Below, piece by piece: positions 38,392 to 49,190 of a DNA stretch of 64,000 nucleotides (its first letter is position 1; every line of letters begins with the position of its first letter). Both the position numbers and the translations under genes were made by a program. The notes below the pieces were generated by a model. The model searched no databases, was not told the DNA's origin, and saw only the letters and a program-made list of their open reading frames with translations. This stretch comes from Shewanella glacialipiscicola (lineage in GTDB: Bacteria; Pseudomonadota; Gammaproteobacteria; Enterobacterales; Shewanellaceae): contig NZ_JAKILU010000006.1 in NCBI RefSeq assembly GCF_023283485.1, positions 124,001 through 188,000 on the forward strand, in the 5' to 3' direction.

Positions 38392-39483
38392 ATGAACCCT
38401 ATATTTATCCCAAACGTTACACAAAAAATCTTATTTATCGATCGTGATGGCACCTTAATTGAAGAGCCTGTCACCGATAAACAGATCGATAGCCTGACTA
38501 AATTAGTGTTTGAGCCACAGGTGATACCCGCGCTGCTGCGTCTACAAAATGCGGGGTTTCGCTTCGTCATGGTCAGTAATCAAGATGGCCTTGGAACGTC
38601 GTCTTTCCCACAGGAAGATTTCGACGCGCCGCATAATATGATGATGCAAATTCTCAAAAGCCAAGGCGTTAACTTTGAAGATGTGGTGATTTGCCCACAC
38701 TTTAATGATGAAAATTGCAGCTGCCGCAAGCCAAAACTTGGGTTGGTCAAAGAATATTTAACTCAAGGTTGTATCGATTTCACCCAATCGGCAGTGATTG
38801 GCGATCGTGAAACCGATGTCGAACTGGGCAATGCCATGGGCATTAAAAGCCTGAAATATCAACGCGACACTTTAGGCTGGAACGCCATCGCCGATGCACT
38901 GCTGAATAAAGGCCGCACCGCGACGGTAGTACGCACGACGAAGGAAACCGATATTCGCGTGACAGTAGATCTGGACAGTACAGTTAAAGGTAAAATCGAT
39001 ACTGGCATTGGCTTTTTCGACCACATGCTCGATCAAATATCTACCCACGGTAATTTTAGAATGGATGTGAAAGTCGATGGCGACTTAGAAATCGACGATC
39101 ACCACAGCGTCGAAGATACCGCGCTGGCCATAGGTGATGCCCTGCGCCAAGCGCTAGGTGATAAACGCGGCATTGCCCGATTCGGCTTTAGTCTGCCGAT
39201 GGACGAAGCCAAGGGCGAATGTTTACTGGATATTTCTGGCCGTCCTTTTATCAAGTTCTCAGCCGATTTTGAGCGTGAGCACGTCGGTGAAATGGCCACA
39301 GAGATGGTGCCGCACTTCTTTCGCTCCTTTGCCGATGGCCTGCGCTGTACACTGCATGTGTCGACGCAGGGCGATAACGATCACCACAAGGTTGAAGCTC
39401 TGTTTAAAGTGCTCGGCCGCGCACTGCGCCAAGCGGTTAAAGTCGAGGGTGATATTCTGCCATCGAGTAAAGGCGTGCTTTAA
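38392..39483 (+). CDS. hisB: Bifunctional histidinol-phosphatase / imidazoleglycerol-phosphate dehydratase
   Basis: The 363-residue fusion typical of gammaproteobacteria. The N-terminal HAD phosphatase (1-165) has [12 protein letters not shown] and a zinc-binding loop [14 protein letters not shown]. The C-terminal dehydratase (about 175-363) has [30 protein letters not shown] and [18 protein letters not shown]. The ribosome binding site is AGGTAG. It lies 55 bases after hisC. Confidence 0.97.
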   Translation: MNPIFIPNVTQKILFIDRDGTLIEEPVTDKQIDSLTKLVFEPQVIPALLRLQNAGFRFVMVSNQDGLGTSSFPQEDFDAPHNMMMQILKSQGVNFEDVVICPHFNDENCSCRKPKLGLVKEYLTQGCIDFTQSAVIGDRETDVELGNAMGIKSLKYQRDTLGWNAIADALLNKGRTATVVRTTKETDIRVTVDLDSTVKGKIDTGIGFFDHMLDQISTHGNFRMDVKVDGDLEIDDHHSVEDTALAIGDALRQALGDKRGIARFGFSLPMDEAKGECLLDISGRPFIKFSADFEREHVGEMATEMVPHFFRSFADGLRCTLHVSTQGDNDHHKVEALFKVLGRALRQAVKVEGDILPSSKGVL

Positions 39484-39517
39484 GGCTGCGTCAGCATAAA
39501 TCGTTTAAGAGGTTAGG

Positions 39518-40318
39518 ATGCAACAAGACTCGCAACAATCTAAACTAGCTCAACTAAGCGCTAATGAGCTACAAGATACTGATCTTACAAATAACAGTGC
39601 CGATACAGTGATAAGCGACGTCGCTGAAACCGTTATCATAGATACGGGCTGCGCCAATTTAAACTCAGTACGTTTCGCCTTTGAGCGTTTAGGCGCGAAG
39701 GTGTTGGTCACCGATGACAAAACTAAAATAAAAGCGGCAAAACGTGTGGTATTGCCGGGCGTTGGCACCGCGGGCGCTGCTATGGCGTCCTTGCATGAAA
39801 AAGGCTTAGTGGAATTGATTCAAGGCTTAACTCAACCCGTACTGGGCGTGTGCCTTGGTATGCAAATGCTGGCGGCGATTTCTAAGGAACGTGGCGGAAA
39901 AGGTCAAGATTGTCAGTGCTTAGGCATAATCCCTACCGATATTTGCGAGCTGGATACGCAGTTACTTAAAGCTGAAAGCTTACCTTTGCCGCACATGGGC
40001 TGGAATCAACTTAACGTCTCCAACAGCCCTAACGTTCACCCGCTGTTTGCGGGTATTGAAGATGGCAGCTATGTGTATTTCGTCCACAGTTACCGCGCGC
40101 CGTTGAGCGAATTTACCTTAGCCGAATGTACCTATGGTGAAGCCTTTAGCGCCGCCATCGGCAAAGACAATTTTATGGGCGTACAATTCCACCCCGAGAA
40201 AAGTGCCGCCGTGGGCGCGCAAATTCTGCGTAACTTTTTACAGATGGACGAAGTGCTGCTGAACGCATCGAAAAAGGATGCTGTGAGCGACTCTACTGAC
40301 ATAAAAAAGAGTAACTGA
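39518..40318 (+). CDS. hisH: Imidazole glycerol phosphate synthase glutaminase subunit with N-terminal extension
   Basis: Class I glutamine amidotransferase that feeds ammonia to HisF. The active Cys is in VLGVCLGMQMLA and the His and Glu are in GVQFHPEKSA. The family normally begins at the VIIDTGCANLNSV strand, here at residue 39. The first 38 residues are a polar Gln/Asp/Asn/Ser-rich extension starting MQQDSQQSKLAQLSANE, and there is a further acidic tail after the triad. The start is supported by GAGGTTAGG directly upstream, so the extension seems real. Confidence 0.95.
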   Translation: MQQDSQQSKLAQLSANELQDTDLTNNSADTVISDVAETVIIDTGCANLNSVRFAFERLGAKVLVTDDKTKIKAAKRVVLPGVGTAGAAMASLHEKGLVELIQGLTQPVLGVCLGMQMLAAISKERGGKGQDCQCLGIIPTDICELDTQLLKAESLPLPHMGWNQLNVSNSPNVHPLFAGIEDGSYVYFVHSYRAPLSEFTLAECTYGEAFSAAIGKDNFMGVQFHPEKSAAVGAQILRNFLQMDEVLLNASKKDAVSDSTDIKKSN

Positions 40319-40352
40319 TGAATAAAATACTTAATAAAAAAGTCAGCACTAA

Positions 40353-41884
<1,532 letters not shown>

Positions 41885-41924
41885 AGCGATTCTAAGTTCT
41901 ACAAATAGATTAAGAGTGAATATT

Positions 41925-42578
41925 ATGTCAACGCAAACAAACACTAAGTCGGATTTTAGCCCTGTTCAAGTTAATGAGCTGGATTGGGACAAACAGGATG
42001 GACTAATTCCTGCCGTTATCCAAAATCACTTATCGGGCAAGGTATTAATGCTCGGCTATATGGATAAAGCGGCACTGAAAAAAACCTTAGAGACAGGTGA
42101 TGTGACCTTTTTCAGCCGCTCAAAACAGCGCTTATGGACCAAGGGCGAAACCTCAGGTAACACGTTAAAGTTGGTCGCTATTGATAAAGATTGCGATAAC
42201 GACAGCCTTTTGGTGCAAGTGATCCCCAACGGCCCAACTTGCCACAAAGGCACAGAAAGTTGCTGGTTAGATGACAATGCGCACCCCTTTTTGAATAATC
42301 TGGCGAGCTTAATTACCTCACGCAAAGGGCAAAGCGCCGATTCTAGCTACACGGCTTCTTTATTTAAAAGTGGCACTAAGCGTATTGCCCAAAAAGTCGG
42401 CGAAGAAGGCCTTGAAACCGCCCTTGCCGCCGCAACCCATGATAAAGAAGAGTTGGTGAATGAAGCCTCTGATCTTATCTATCACTTGCTAGTATTACTC
42501 GAAGATCAAAACTTAAGCCTTAGTGATATCACGGCCAACTTACTAGCAAGACATGAAAAGGCGCTACAACGTAAATGA
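41925..42578 (+). CDS. hisI: Bifunctional phosphoribosyl-AMP cyclohydrolase / phosphoribosyl-ATP pyrophosphatase
   Basis: Fusion (also called HisIE) of 217 residues. The N-terminal cyclohydrolase has the zinc/Mg block [20 protein letters not shown] and [12 protein letters not shown]. The C-terminal pyrophosphatase, from about 115, has [14 protein letters not shown] and [15 protein letters not shown] chose the ATG at 41925; an in-frame GTG lies nine bases earlier. It is the last gene of the his operon, 40 bases after hisF. Confidence 0.96.
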   Translation: MSTQTNTKSDFSPVQVNELDWDKQDGLIPAVIQNHLSGKVLMLGYMDKAALKKTLETGDVTFFSRSKQRLWTKGETSGNTLKLVAIDKDCDNDSLLVQVIPNGPTCHKGTESCWLDDNAHPFLNNLASLITSRKGQSADSSYTASLFKSGTKRIAQKVGEEGLETALAAATHDKEELVNEASDLIYHLLVLLEDQNLSLSDITANLLARHEKALQRK

Positions 42579-42700
42579 CTGATGCTAAAGCTAATTGATA
42601 TTAATCTAGGATACTCAGTAAGATTGAGCTAAATTAATACCGCAACAAATGAACAGGTTAACTCATCAGTATCAGGTTTACTCGTTTAACTGATAACCCA

Positions 42701-42740
42701 TGCCGCAGATTTCACTCAAGTCTGCGGCACTTTACTTTTT
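42701..42740 (+). terminator. Terminator of the his operon
   Basis: Stem GCCGCAGA / TCTGCGGC with an 11-base loop, followed by ACTTTACTTTTT. It is 123 bases after the hisI stop. Confidence 0.85.
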
Positions 42741-42831
42741 GCCAACCCTTCACCTGCGTTATCGCAACAAAATGAAAGGGATCCCGACGATAACGTGATG
42801 ATAAAAAACCATCAAAATACTGTCGTAATGG

Positions 42832-42860
42832 TTGACAAGTACAGCTAGAGTCCCTATCGT
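42832..42860 (+). promoter_or_regulatory. Candidate promoter of the tyrP leader transcript
   Basis: Perfect -35 TTGACA, 17-bp spacer, -10 TATCGT. The predicted start near 42867 would give a leader of about 490 nucleotides before tyrP, long enough to hold the leader peptide and alternative stems. Confidence 0.6.
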
Positions 42861-43059
42861 AACCGACGTCAGGATATTGCGGTGTTAAGATAATGCAGCT
42901 GTTAAAACAGCACTCTGCTACTCTAGGCTCTCATATTCAAGACTCAATTAACCAAGCGACTAGTGCCGAATGTTTATATTACCGGCACCAAAAATACTCG
43001 TACTGTGGTTATTCATGTTTACTCAACCATTTTACTCAACACAGGCTAAGGCAAGTTTT

Positions 43060-43095
43060 ATGTGTTTCTCACTATTCTATTATCTCTATCTGTAG
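43060..43095 (+). CDS. Aromatic-rich leader peptide upstream of tyrP
   Basis: Eleven-codon frame reading MCFSLFYYLYL then TAG, with three Tyr and two Phe among eleven residues. AAGG lies about 7 bases before the ATG. The stop codon's G begins a stem (43095-43104, GCCGCAATGG) that can pair with CCATTGTGGC at 43132-43141. That segment can otherwise pair through GTGGC with GCCAC at 43166-43170. This is the layout of a ribosome-stalling attenuator, and the next gene is a tyrosine transporter. Predicted, not proven. Confidence 0.6.
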   Translation: MCFSLFYYLYL

Positions 43096-43176
43096 CCGCA
43101 ATGGCATAGATAGGCTTCCTCGCCTGACCTTCCATTGTGGCCATATCCGTTCGGATCCGCTGAGCGCCACTGTTAT
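43095..43176 (+). promoter_or_regulatory. Predicted antiterminator/terminator stems of the tyrP attenuator
   Basis: Antiterminator: GCCGCAATGG with CCATTGTGGC (10 pairs including one G-U), enclosing AGGC / GCCT. Competing stem: GTGGC with GCCAC, with an inner ATCCG / CGGAT, followed by TGTTATTT. The two share 43137-43141. The T run after the second stem is weak; a richer T run preceded by a poor stem (GGGAT / ATCTCC) occurs near 43311-43336. The terminator part is therefore the weakest part of the prediction. Confidence 0.5.
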
Positions 43177-43205
43177 TTCAAAATGAAATAGTGACATGAT
43201 TTACT

Positions 43206-43280
43206 GATTAAATGCTAAATCATTAAACGTTAAGTCATTAAACGTTAAGTCATTAAACGTTAAGTCATTAAACGTTAAAT
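43206..43280. repeat. Tandem 15-bp repeats (five copies) upstream of tyrP
   Basis: Unit CATTAAACGTTAAGT occurs at 43221, 43236, 43251 and 43266 (the last ending TAAAT), with a diverged first copy at 43206. Each unit contains the palindrome TTAACGTTAA-like core AACGTT. It could be binding sites for a regulator in the tyrP leader, or slippage-derived DNA. Confidence 0.85.
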
Positions 43281-43359
43281 CGCGTCAGACTGTGTAAGCC
43301 AGCTATTTTGGGATCACCTCTTTATCTCCTTTTTTACAGCTATTTTTTGAGATCTCGTT

Positions 43360-44547
43360 ATGACACAGAATAAAATACTCGGCAGTTTACTGCTTATCGC
43401 AGGCACCACAATTGGCGCGGGTATGCTGGCTTTACCTATCGCATCGGCGGGACTTGGTTTTGGTACTTCTTCAGCCATCATGTTGATCCTGTGGGCGCTA
43501 ATGGCCTACACCGCGCTGTTAATGGTGGAAATCCATCAATTCGCGCCCAGTGACGCCAGCCTTAATCACTTAGCACAACATCTACTGGGTCGTAAGGGTC
43601 AGTTGATCGCCAATAGCGCCTTGATGTTTTTGCTGTACGCCCTTTGCGCCGCCTACATTGCTGGCGGCGGTGAGCAAGTAAACCAAAAATTGAGCTTTTG
43701 GCTAGGGTTAAGCCTACCAACACAATCGGGCGCCATACTGTTTACCCTGCTGATTGGGGCGATTGTGGGTATGGGCACCCATTGTGTGGACCTTATCAAC
43801 CGCGGTCTTTTTGCCCTTAAATTATTAGCATTATTACTGATGCTCGCTTTATTGCTACCGCAGGTCGAAAGCCCGCACTTGCTCGAATTACCCCTCAACC
43901 AAGGTTTAATTATCTCGGCTATTCCGGTGATTTTTACCTCATTTGGTTTTCATGGCTCTATCCCTTCTGTCGTGCGTTACTTGGGCGTAGAGGTCAAAGC
44001 CCTGCGTAGAATCATGCTGTTAGGCTCGGCCTTACCTCTGGTGATTTATCTTTTGTGGCAACTGGGAAGCCAAGGCGTATTGAGCCAAAGTCAATTGCTT
44101 GAAAACCAGAGTTTATCGAGTTTTATCAACCAACTGGCAAGCGTGCTGCACAGCAAATATCTCAGCAGCGCGATTAGTCTATTTGCCGACTTAGCCTTGG
44201 CAACCTCGTTTTTAGGGGTAAGTTTAGGTTTATTCGATTTTATGGCTTCCACCTTAAGGCGAAAGGATAATTTTTCTGGCCGCAGCTTGACTGTGGCGAT
44301 CACCTTTTTACCGCCCTTAGGTTTTGCCCTCTTCTATCCACAAGGCTTTATTACAGCGCTTGGTTATGCGGCAATTGCGCTGGTGATCCTCGCCATTTTC
44401 TTACCTGTCACTATGGTGTGGACACAACGCCAAAGGCGAGATATGGCCAATATGCCGACAGGTTACCGCGTTGCGGGTGGCAAGCTTGCCTTAATCCTCG
44501 CCACACTTTGTGGTATTGCCGTTATCGCCGCCCAGATTTTTAGCTAA
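43360..44547 (+). CDS. tyrP: Aromatic amino acid transporter, TyrP type
   Basis: Proton-driven inner-membrane importer of the hydroxy/aromatic amino acid permease family (HAAAP). The 395-residue protein has about 11 membrane segments and starts MTQNKILGSLLLIAGTTIGAGMLALP, with the family's GTTIGAGMLALP motif in the first helix. FGFHGSIPSVVRYLG near residue 190 is also typical. Tyr is the most likely substrate because of the leader peptide; Trp or Phe transport cannot be excluded. Confidence 0.9.
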   Translation: MTQNKILGSLLLIAGTTIGAGMLALPIASAGLGFGTSSAIMLILWALMAYTALLMVEIHQFAPSDASLNHLAQHLLGRKGQLIANSALMFLLYALCAAYIAGGGEQVNQKLSFWLGLSLPTQSGAILFTLLIGAIVGMGTHCVDLINRGLFALKLLALLLMLALLLPQVESPHLLELPLNQGLIISAIPVIFTSFGFHGSIPSVVRYLGVEVKALRRIMLLGSALPLVIYLLWQLGSQGVLSQSQLLENQSLSSFINQLASVLHSKYLSSAISLFADLALATSFLGVSLGLFDFMASTLRRKDNFSGRSLTVAITFLPPLGFALFYPQGFITALGYAAIALVILAIFLPVTMVWTQRQRRDMANMPTGYRVAGGKLALILATLCGIAVIAAQIFS

Positions 44548-44800
44548 CCGACAAATTAGCTAGCCCAAATAAAATATTAGCTACAAGAGCCTGTAAATCC
44601 TCAACTATTAACCACAGGTTCTTGTCTATCGAATGCTGATTTCACATTAGTCAGCTAACGCTTTGAGTGTTAAACTGCCTATCTTAGTGCGTGCAACGGC
44701 TTAACAATATGTTCTTAATACATATACTTAAATACATAGAAAATGAGCCATGCTGCAATATTAATAACGTGCTCTGTTGATAAGGATAAAGTCAAAGCTC

Positions 44801-47800
44801 ATGCCAATCCCCAACAAGCCCAAACCCCACAAGCCAAGCTCTCAAAGCGCCGCCAACCATCGGGCGCAACAAAATGAGGCGAGTGTAATACCCGCCGATG
44901 CGGGTGGCGTCACGGGGGAAAAGTCGGGCCAAGGTCGTGGTACATTTCCTTTCAAAAAAGCCCTATTGGTCACCAGTTTAAGCGGTATATTGTTTGGCGC
45001 AGCGTGCATTATTTGGATTATCAATACTCAAACTGAAAAGCTGATCATGCAGGCAGCTAACTATGCACTCAGTGGCATGGACAGCGAGCTGATTGATATT
45101 CAATTGGGAAACAGTCAGTTAGAACAGTGGCGCATTACGTCTGCCACTCTTAGGGTGCATGACAGCAATATCACGCTTAACAATCTAAATATCCAGCTAA
45201 AACTCGATTGGCCGCAGAGTTTTGCCGAGCTTAAACAGTACAGTCAACTATCTTATCTCACTCAAAAAATCACAAAAATCACCACCGGTGACATTGAGGT
45301 CGAGTTAGGGGAATCGTTGTTTTTACGCAATCGCAGTGCCATTGATGAACAAGGCCCTGCATTTGCCCTAGATATTAAATCATTACCTTTAATCGATATT
45401 GGTAAAACTCACTTTATCCTGAAAGTGCAAAACGACTTACCTGCCTATCACCTCGTTATGGACAAACTGAGCTTAAACAGTGCGGGGGAAGTTAATAGTG
45501 AATTTAGCCATGCTGGCGAAAGTATCGCGCAACTTAACGCACAGCTTACCGCCCGAGAATGGCAGCTAGAGAGCAAAATCGCATTGGCCCCCCTATTAAC
45601 TAGTTTGCATCAGATAAGCCTGAGACAACATAAAGACAGTGTGCTGAGTCAGTTAAGTGAACTGGATCAACAGTGGCAAGCGTTAGCCATCGATTTACAA
45701 GGACTGCTCGTTTCCCATAGCCGCCTTGGGTTAATTTCAGGTGAACTGGCGAGCCAACATAGATTAGATAACCCAAAAGTCACGTTGAATCAATTAGCCG
45801 CGCTGCAGCTTACGCCTACATCCGGACTTGAATTTAAGCCTACGGTTGAATTTAGCATTGCGGGGCATTTCACCGAACTGGATTTAATCCTTGAGCCCTT
45901 TAGCTTGGCACTGAGTCCAAACAGTGAACAACAGCAGCAATTAATGCAGCTACTCGACGAGCCGGTTTCTAAGCCCGTATCTCAAACATCAACGCCGACA
46001 TCGCAGCGAGTATTAACGTTACTCTCAGGGCTAAAAACTACCGAAGCGCCAATGGGAATAGCGCTGACATTAACTGAGCCCCTGCATTATCCGCTGACTC
46101 GCCCGCAGCAGGCACAGCCTTCTCCGTTAACGCAATCCACCCGTATCCAGTTGCCCCATGTGCAGCTAAAAACCTTAGGCAGTAAAATTACCACTCAGCT
46201 CGACCTCGATAATCTGGAAATCGAACATTCTGCTACTGCATTACAATTCAAAACAGATTGGCACGTTAATGCTGATCAATCATTTCCGCTAAAGTTAACA
46301 GACCTCTGGCTAACTGCGTCGCAGGATTTAGGCTGGAATAGTGGTAAATTAAGCAGTAGCGGGCAGTTTAGTTTTACGCGCTCACTCAATTTTACCGATT
46401 GGCAATTTATGACTGCGCCAATTAACCCAATCAAATCCAATGTTGCAAGTCAGCAACCCACTATTCAATTAGCGTTAGAAGGGCTCAAACTTAATAGTCA
46501 GGCTAAAAAACTAGCCACCAAAAGTACCGAATTAAGCCTTGGCAATATCAGCCTCGATGCCCTAGATCAGTTTCAACTGAGTTTTCAAACGCAATCTGCG
46601 CAGCAAAATAAAGGTGCAAGTTCAGCACCTAATGTAACGTTAAATGCAAGGTCAAACACAGGCTCGACTAACGCAAATGCGAGCAGATTTAAAATGGCCT
46701 TACCGCCATTAGCATTAACCCTCACGCAACTGAATTTTTCGCAAACGACACAATCAGCATCAACAATAAACTCAGCCGATACCGTCACGAGTCGCAGTGA
46801 TATCAGTGCAGCAGCGTTTTCTATCACATCGCAACGGGGCATGTCCTTTGATTTATCGCATACCGAAACGCCAATCAATGACCTATTAGCGTTGCCGTGG
46901 AGCAATAAAATTGAATGGCAAATCAATCAGCTTAATATTGATAAACTGCTTAGCAGTAAAGGCCGAAGCCGCCAAGAAACCTTGCTCAAGCTGGATAAAT
47001 CAGCACTGACACAAACCTTAGAGTGGAAAAATAATACCTTATTGGGTAATGAGCATTGGCAAGTTGGCACAGTTAAACTGCAAAGCCAACATAAACTGAG
47101 CTTCGCCACCACCACTAAACCGTTAACATTAACAGGCCAATGGGTCGTTGACACCAGCATGACTGAAGCCCTTGCGCTGCTTAATCAAACCCAGCCAGTG
47201 CCATCAGATCTCAATGTCACTGGCAATAACCAATTACAGGCACAGTTTACCTTAACCCAACTGCGCGATCAGGCGCAATTTGCCATGCAAATTACCCAAT
47301 CAATGACCGAGCTTAATGGTTTTTATAAAGACATTATTTTTGAAGGTGGAAAACTGCAGGCGCAATGTGAATTCACTTGGGGGCTTTCCCGTAAACAAGA
47401 AGCGCATAAAAACTTTCAAGATAAAGGCAATGTGAGCAGTTTAAGTAAACTCAACTGCCCACAAACGCTGATGACCTTTAACCTATTCAATCCTGGCTTT
47501 CCGCTCACCGATATCGAAGTGGCAGCCGATATTGCACTGAGCAAAGATGCCGCAAAACTACCTGACAATTGGATACAGCAACTCACAGGATTAAGTGATA
47601 CCGATGTATCCATGACGGCCAAAGGCAAAGTGTTGAGCGGCCAGTTTTTGCTACCAGAGTTTAGTCTTAAATTACAGGATAAATCCCATGCCTACCTGCT
47701 ACTGCAGGGCATGAGTCTGGAAGAGGTTTTACGCATTCAACCGCAAACAGGTATTTATGCTGACGGTATATTTGATGGCGTATTACCGGTAGATTTAGTC

Positions 47801-48145
47801 GACGGCAAAGTATCCATTACCGGTGGGCAATTAGCCGCACGAGCACCCGGTGGCTTGATTGCTATCTCGGGTAACCCTTCGGTTGAACAGATGCGCCAAT
47901 CCCAGCAGTATCTTGATTTTGTATTTTCAACAATGGAACACTTACAATACAGTCAATTATCAAGTAGCTTTGACATGAACCCAGCATGGGATGCCAAGCT
48001 ACTCGTCGAAGTGAAAGGCCGTAGCCAAGGGGTTGAACGCCCTATTCACTTGAATTACTCCCATGAAGAGAACATGCTGCAATTATTCAAAAGCCTCCAA
48101 ATTGGTAATGATTTGCAAGATAGAATCGAAAAATCCGTGAAGTAA
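44801..48145 (+). CDS. ydbH: YdbH family AsmA-like intermembrane protein
   Basis: A 1114-residue AsmA-like protein. In E. coli YdbH, with the outer-membrane lipoprotein YnbE, forms an intermembrane bridge that supports outer-membrane lipid homeostasis, with YdbL assisting. Here the first 50 residues are a Pro/Gln/Gly-rich cytoplasmic tail, a single membrane helix spans about 53-73 (ALLVTSLSGILFGAACIIWI), and the rest is periplasmic beta-rich sequence. The C-terminal region (VDLVDGKVSITGGQLAAR, then AISGNP) is typical. Ser/Thr/Gln-rich low-complexity parts occur near 380-400 and 590-660. The ATG at 44801 is chosen; a TTG start eight codons earlier is possible. Confidence 0.88.
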   Translation: MPIPNKPKPHKPSSQSAANHRAQQNEASVIPADAGGVTGEKSGQGRGTFPFKKALLVTSLSGILFGAACIIWIINTQTEKLIMQAANYALSGMDSELIDIQLGNSQLEQWRITSATLRVHDSNITLNNLNIQLKLDWPQSFAELKQYSQLSYLTQKITKITTGDIEVELGESLFLRNRSAIDEQGPAFALDIKSLPLIDIGKTHFILKVQNDLPAYHLVMDKLSLNSAGEVNSEFSHAGESIAQLNAQLTAREWQLESKIALAPLLTSLHQISLRQHKDSVLSQLSELDQQWQALAIDLQGLLVSHSRLGLISGELASQHRLDNPKVTLNQLAALQLTPTSGLEFKPTVEFSIAGHFTELDLILEPFSLALSPNSEQQQQLMQLLDEPVSKPVSQTSTPTSQRVLTLLSGLKTTEAPMGIALTLTEPLHYPLTRPQQAQPSPLTQSTRIQLPHVQLKTLGSKITTQLDLDNLEIEHSATALQFKTDWHVNADQSFPLKLTDLWLTASQDLGWNSGKLSSSGQFSFTRSLNFTDWQFMTAPINPIKSNVASQQPTIQLALEGLKLNSQAKKLATKSTELSLGNISLDALDQFQLSFQTQSAQQNKGASSAPNVTLNARSNTGSTNANASRFKMALPPLALTLTQLNFSQTTQSASTINSADTVTSRSDISAAAFSITSQRGMSFDLSHTETPINDLLALPWSNKIEWQINQLNIDKLLSSKGRSRQETLLKLDKSALTQTLEWKNNTLLGNEHWQVGTVKLQSQHKLSFATTTKPLTLTGQWVVDTSMTEALALLNQTQPVPSDLNVTGNNQLQAQFTLTQLRDQAQFAMQITQSMTELNGFYKDIIFEGGKLQAQCEFTWGLSRKQEAHKNFQDKGNVSSLSKLNCPQTLMTFNLFNPGFPLTDIEVAADIALSKDAAKLPDNWIQQLTGLSDTDVSMTAKGKVLSGQFLLPEFSLKLQDKSHAYLLLQGMSLEEVLRIQPQTGIYADGIFDGVLPVDLVDGKVSITGGQLAARAPGGLIAISGNPSVEQMRQSQQYLDFVFSTMEHLQYSQLSSSFDMNPAWDAKLLVEVKGRSQGVERPIHLNYSHEENMLQLFKSLQIGNDLQDRIEKSVK

Positions 48146-48158
48146 CAAGGAAACCTCA

Positions 48159-48377
48159 GTGAAGATAATTCAATTACAGCAAGTTAATATAGGTGCCAGA
48201 AGTGTTCTGGCCGTATTGGTCGCACTTGTCGCATTACAGGGCTGCGCACCCACAGTAAAAATAGAACCGCCAGATAAACCGATTGTTATCAATCTTAATG
48301 TCAAAATTGAGCATGAGATAAGAATCAAAGTTGATAAAGAGCTCGACCAACTACTGTCTGACGATAAGCTTTTCTAA
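48159..48377 (+). CDS. ynbE: YnbE family lipoprotein
   Basis: A 72-residue outer-membrane lipoprotein. It begins with a GTG (AAGGAA seven bases upstream), has a signal peptide ending LVALQGCAP with the lipid Cys near residue 29, then a short beta-forming tail (PIVINLNVKIEHEIRIKV). In E. coli YnbE stacks onto the C-terminal end of YdbH. It lies 13 bases after ydbH and 25 before ydbL, so the trio is one operon. Confidence 0.88.
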   Translation: MKIIQLQQVNIGARSVLAVLVALVALQGCAPTVKIEPPDKPIVINLNVKIEHEIRIKVDKELDQLLSDDKLF

Positions 48378-48402
48378 TTAAATAAGAATTGAGGAATATA
48401 TT

Positions 48403-48723
48403 ATGAAATCGAAACTACTATTGCTATTTACCCTCAGCTTCTTAAGCCTCAGCGCCTTTGCCATGTCACTTCAAGACGCTAAGTCACAAGGTTATCTAGG
48501 CGAGCAGCCCAACGGCTATTTAGGGTTAGTTCAAGCCAATCCCGAAGCCAAAGCTGTGATGGACGATGTCAATAACAAGCGCCGTGCCCACTACGAAACC
48601 ATCGCCAAAAAGAACAAACTCTCCCCTACCGACGTTGCTAAACTCGCTGGCGAAAAAGCCATAGCAGCCACAGATAAAGGTAATTATGTGCAAGATTCAA
48701 ACGGCAAATGGATTAAAAAATAA
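48403..48723 (+). CDS. ydbL: YdbL family (DUF1318) periplasmic protein
   Basis: A 106-residue exported protein with signal peptide MKSKLLLLFTLSFLSLSAFA (cleavage after residue 20). The family block reads LQDAKSQGYLGEQPNGYLG, then DDVNNKRRAHYETIAKKN, typical of DUF1318. YdbL modulates the YdbH-YnbE bridge in E. coli. It is the last gene of the operon. Confidence 0.9.
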   Translation: MKSKLLLLFTLSFLSLSAFAMSLQDAKSQGYLGEQPNGYLGLVQANPEAKAVMDDVNNKRRAHYETIAKKNKLSPTDVAKLAGEKAIAATDKGNYVQDSNGKWIKK

Positions 48724-48764
48724 TCTGCTAGAAGCTTTGCTCATCATGCAGCGATAGACCACAT

Positions 48765-48788
48765 AAAGCCCGATATTTATCGGGCTTT
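48765..48788 (+). terminator. Terminator after ydbL
   Basis: Perfect 11-bp stem AAAGCCCGATA / TATCGGGCTTT with a 2-base centre (nearly a full palindrome). Flanking A and T are short. It is 42 bases after the ydbL stop. Confidence 0.75.
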
Positions 48789-49190
48789 AATGAATCTGAC
48801 TTAGACATAACCGCTCAACTCGCAAGCAAGTATTCGCTTAGTTTTTTCAATGGTAAGAGTGGACAACCTTGGTATGACCATTCGGTTCGTCGCTGGTTTA
48901 CTGGCATTTTAAAACGCGCCAAGTTACGCCACCGTGGACCTAACCAATGTCGTCACACCTTTGCAAGTCAGCTACTTTCTAACTACGTACCGCTTGAATG
49001 GGTAGCCCGTCAGCTTGGTCATAGTGATACTACGATGATCAAGAAACACTATGGCAAATGGATACCAAAAGACTCGCAACGCATGGCTAGCAGAATATCT
49101 GAAATGATGGGCTTTAATGCGGACACAAGCGGACAGGAAAACGCTGAAATGGTCCCAAAATGGTCCCAAAGCAACAAAGGGAATCAGTAA
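48789..49190 (+). pseudogene. Tyrosine recombinase (integrase), C-terminal remnant
   Basis: Open frame of 133 codons without a start, from the ydbL terminator to a TAA at 49188. It matches the catalytic domain of phage or island integrases: NQCRHTFASQLL carries the box II Arg-His, and WVARQLGHSDTTMIKKHYGK carries the second His and the catalytic Tyr. The box II HxxR His is replaced by Asn. The N-terminal two thirds are absent. It lies directly upstream of the tRNA-Ser 3' end, the usual place for an element's integrase. Remnant of a lost integrated element. Confidence 0.85.

Noticed and set aside
42893..43186. 97-codon open frame with a Tyr-rich stretch upstream of tyrP
   Set aside because: It has a poor ribosome binding site, odd His/Cys-rich composition, and overlaps the better placed 11-codon leader peptide in another frame. 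The Tyr cluster may be chance.
43206..43280. CRISPR array
   Set aside because: The units are directly tandem with no spacers and there are no cas genes.
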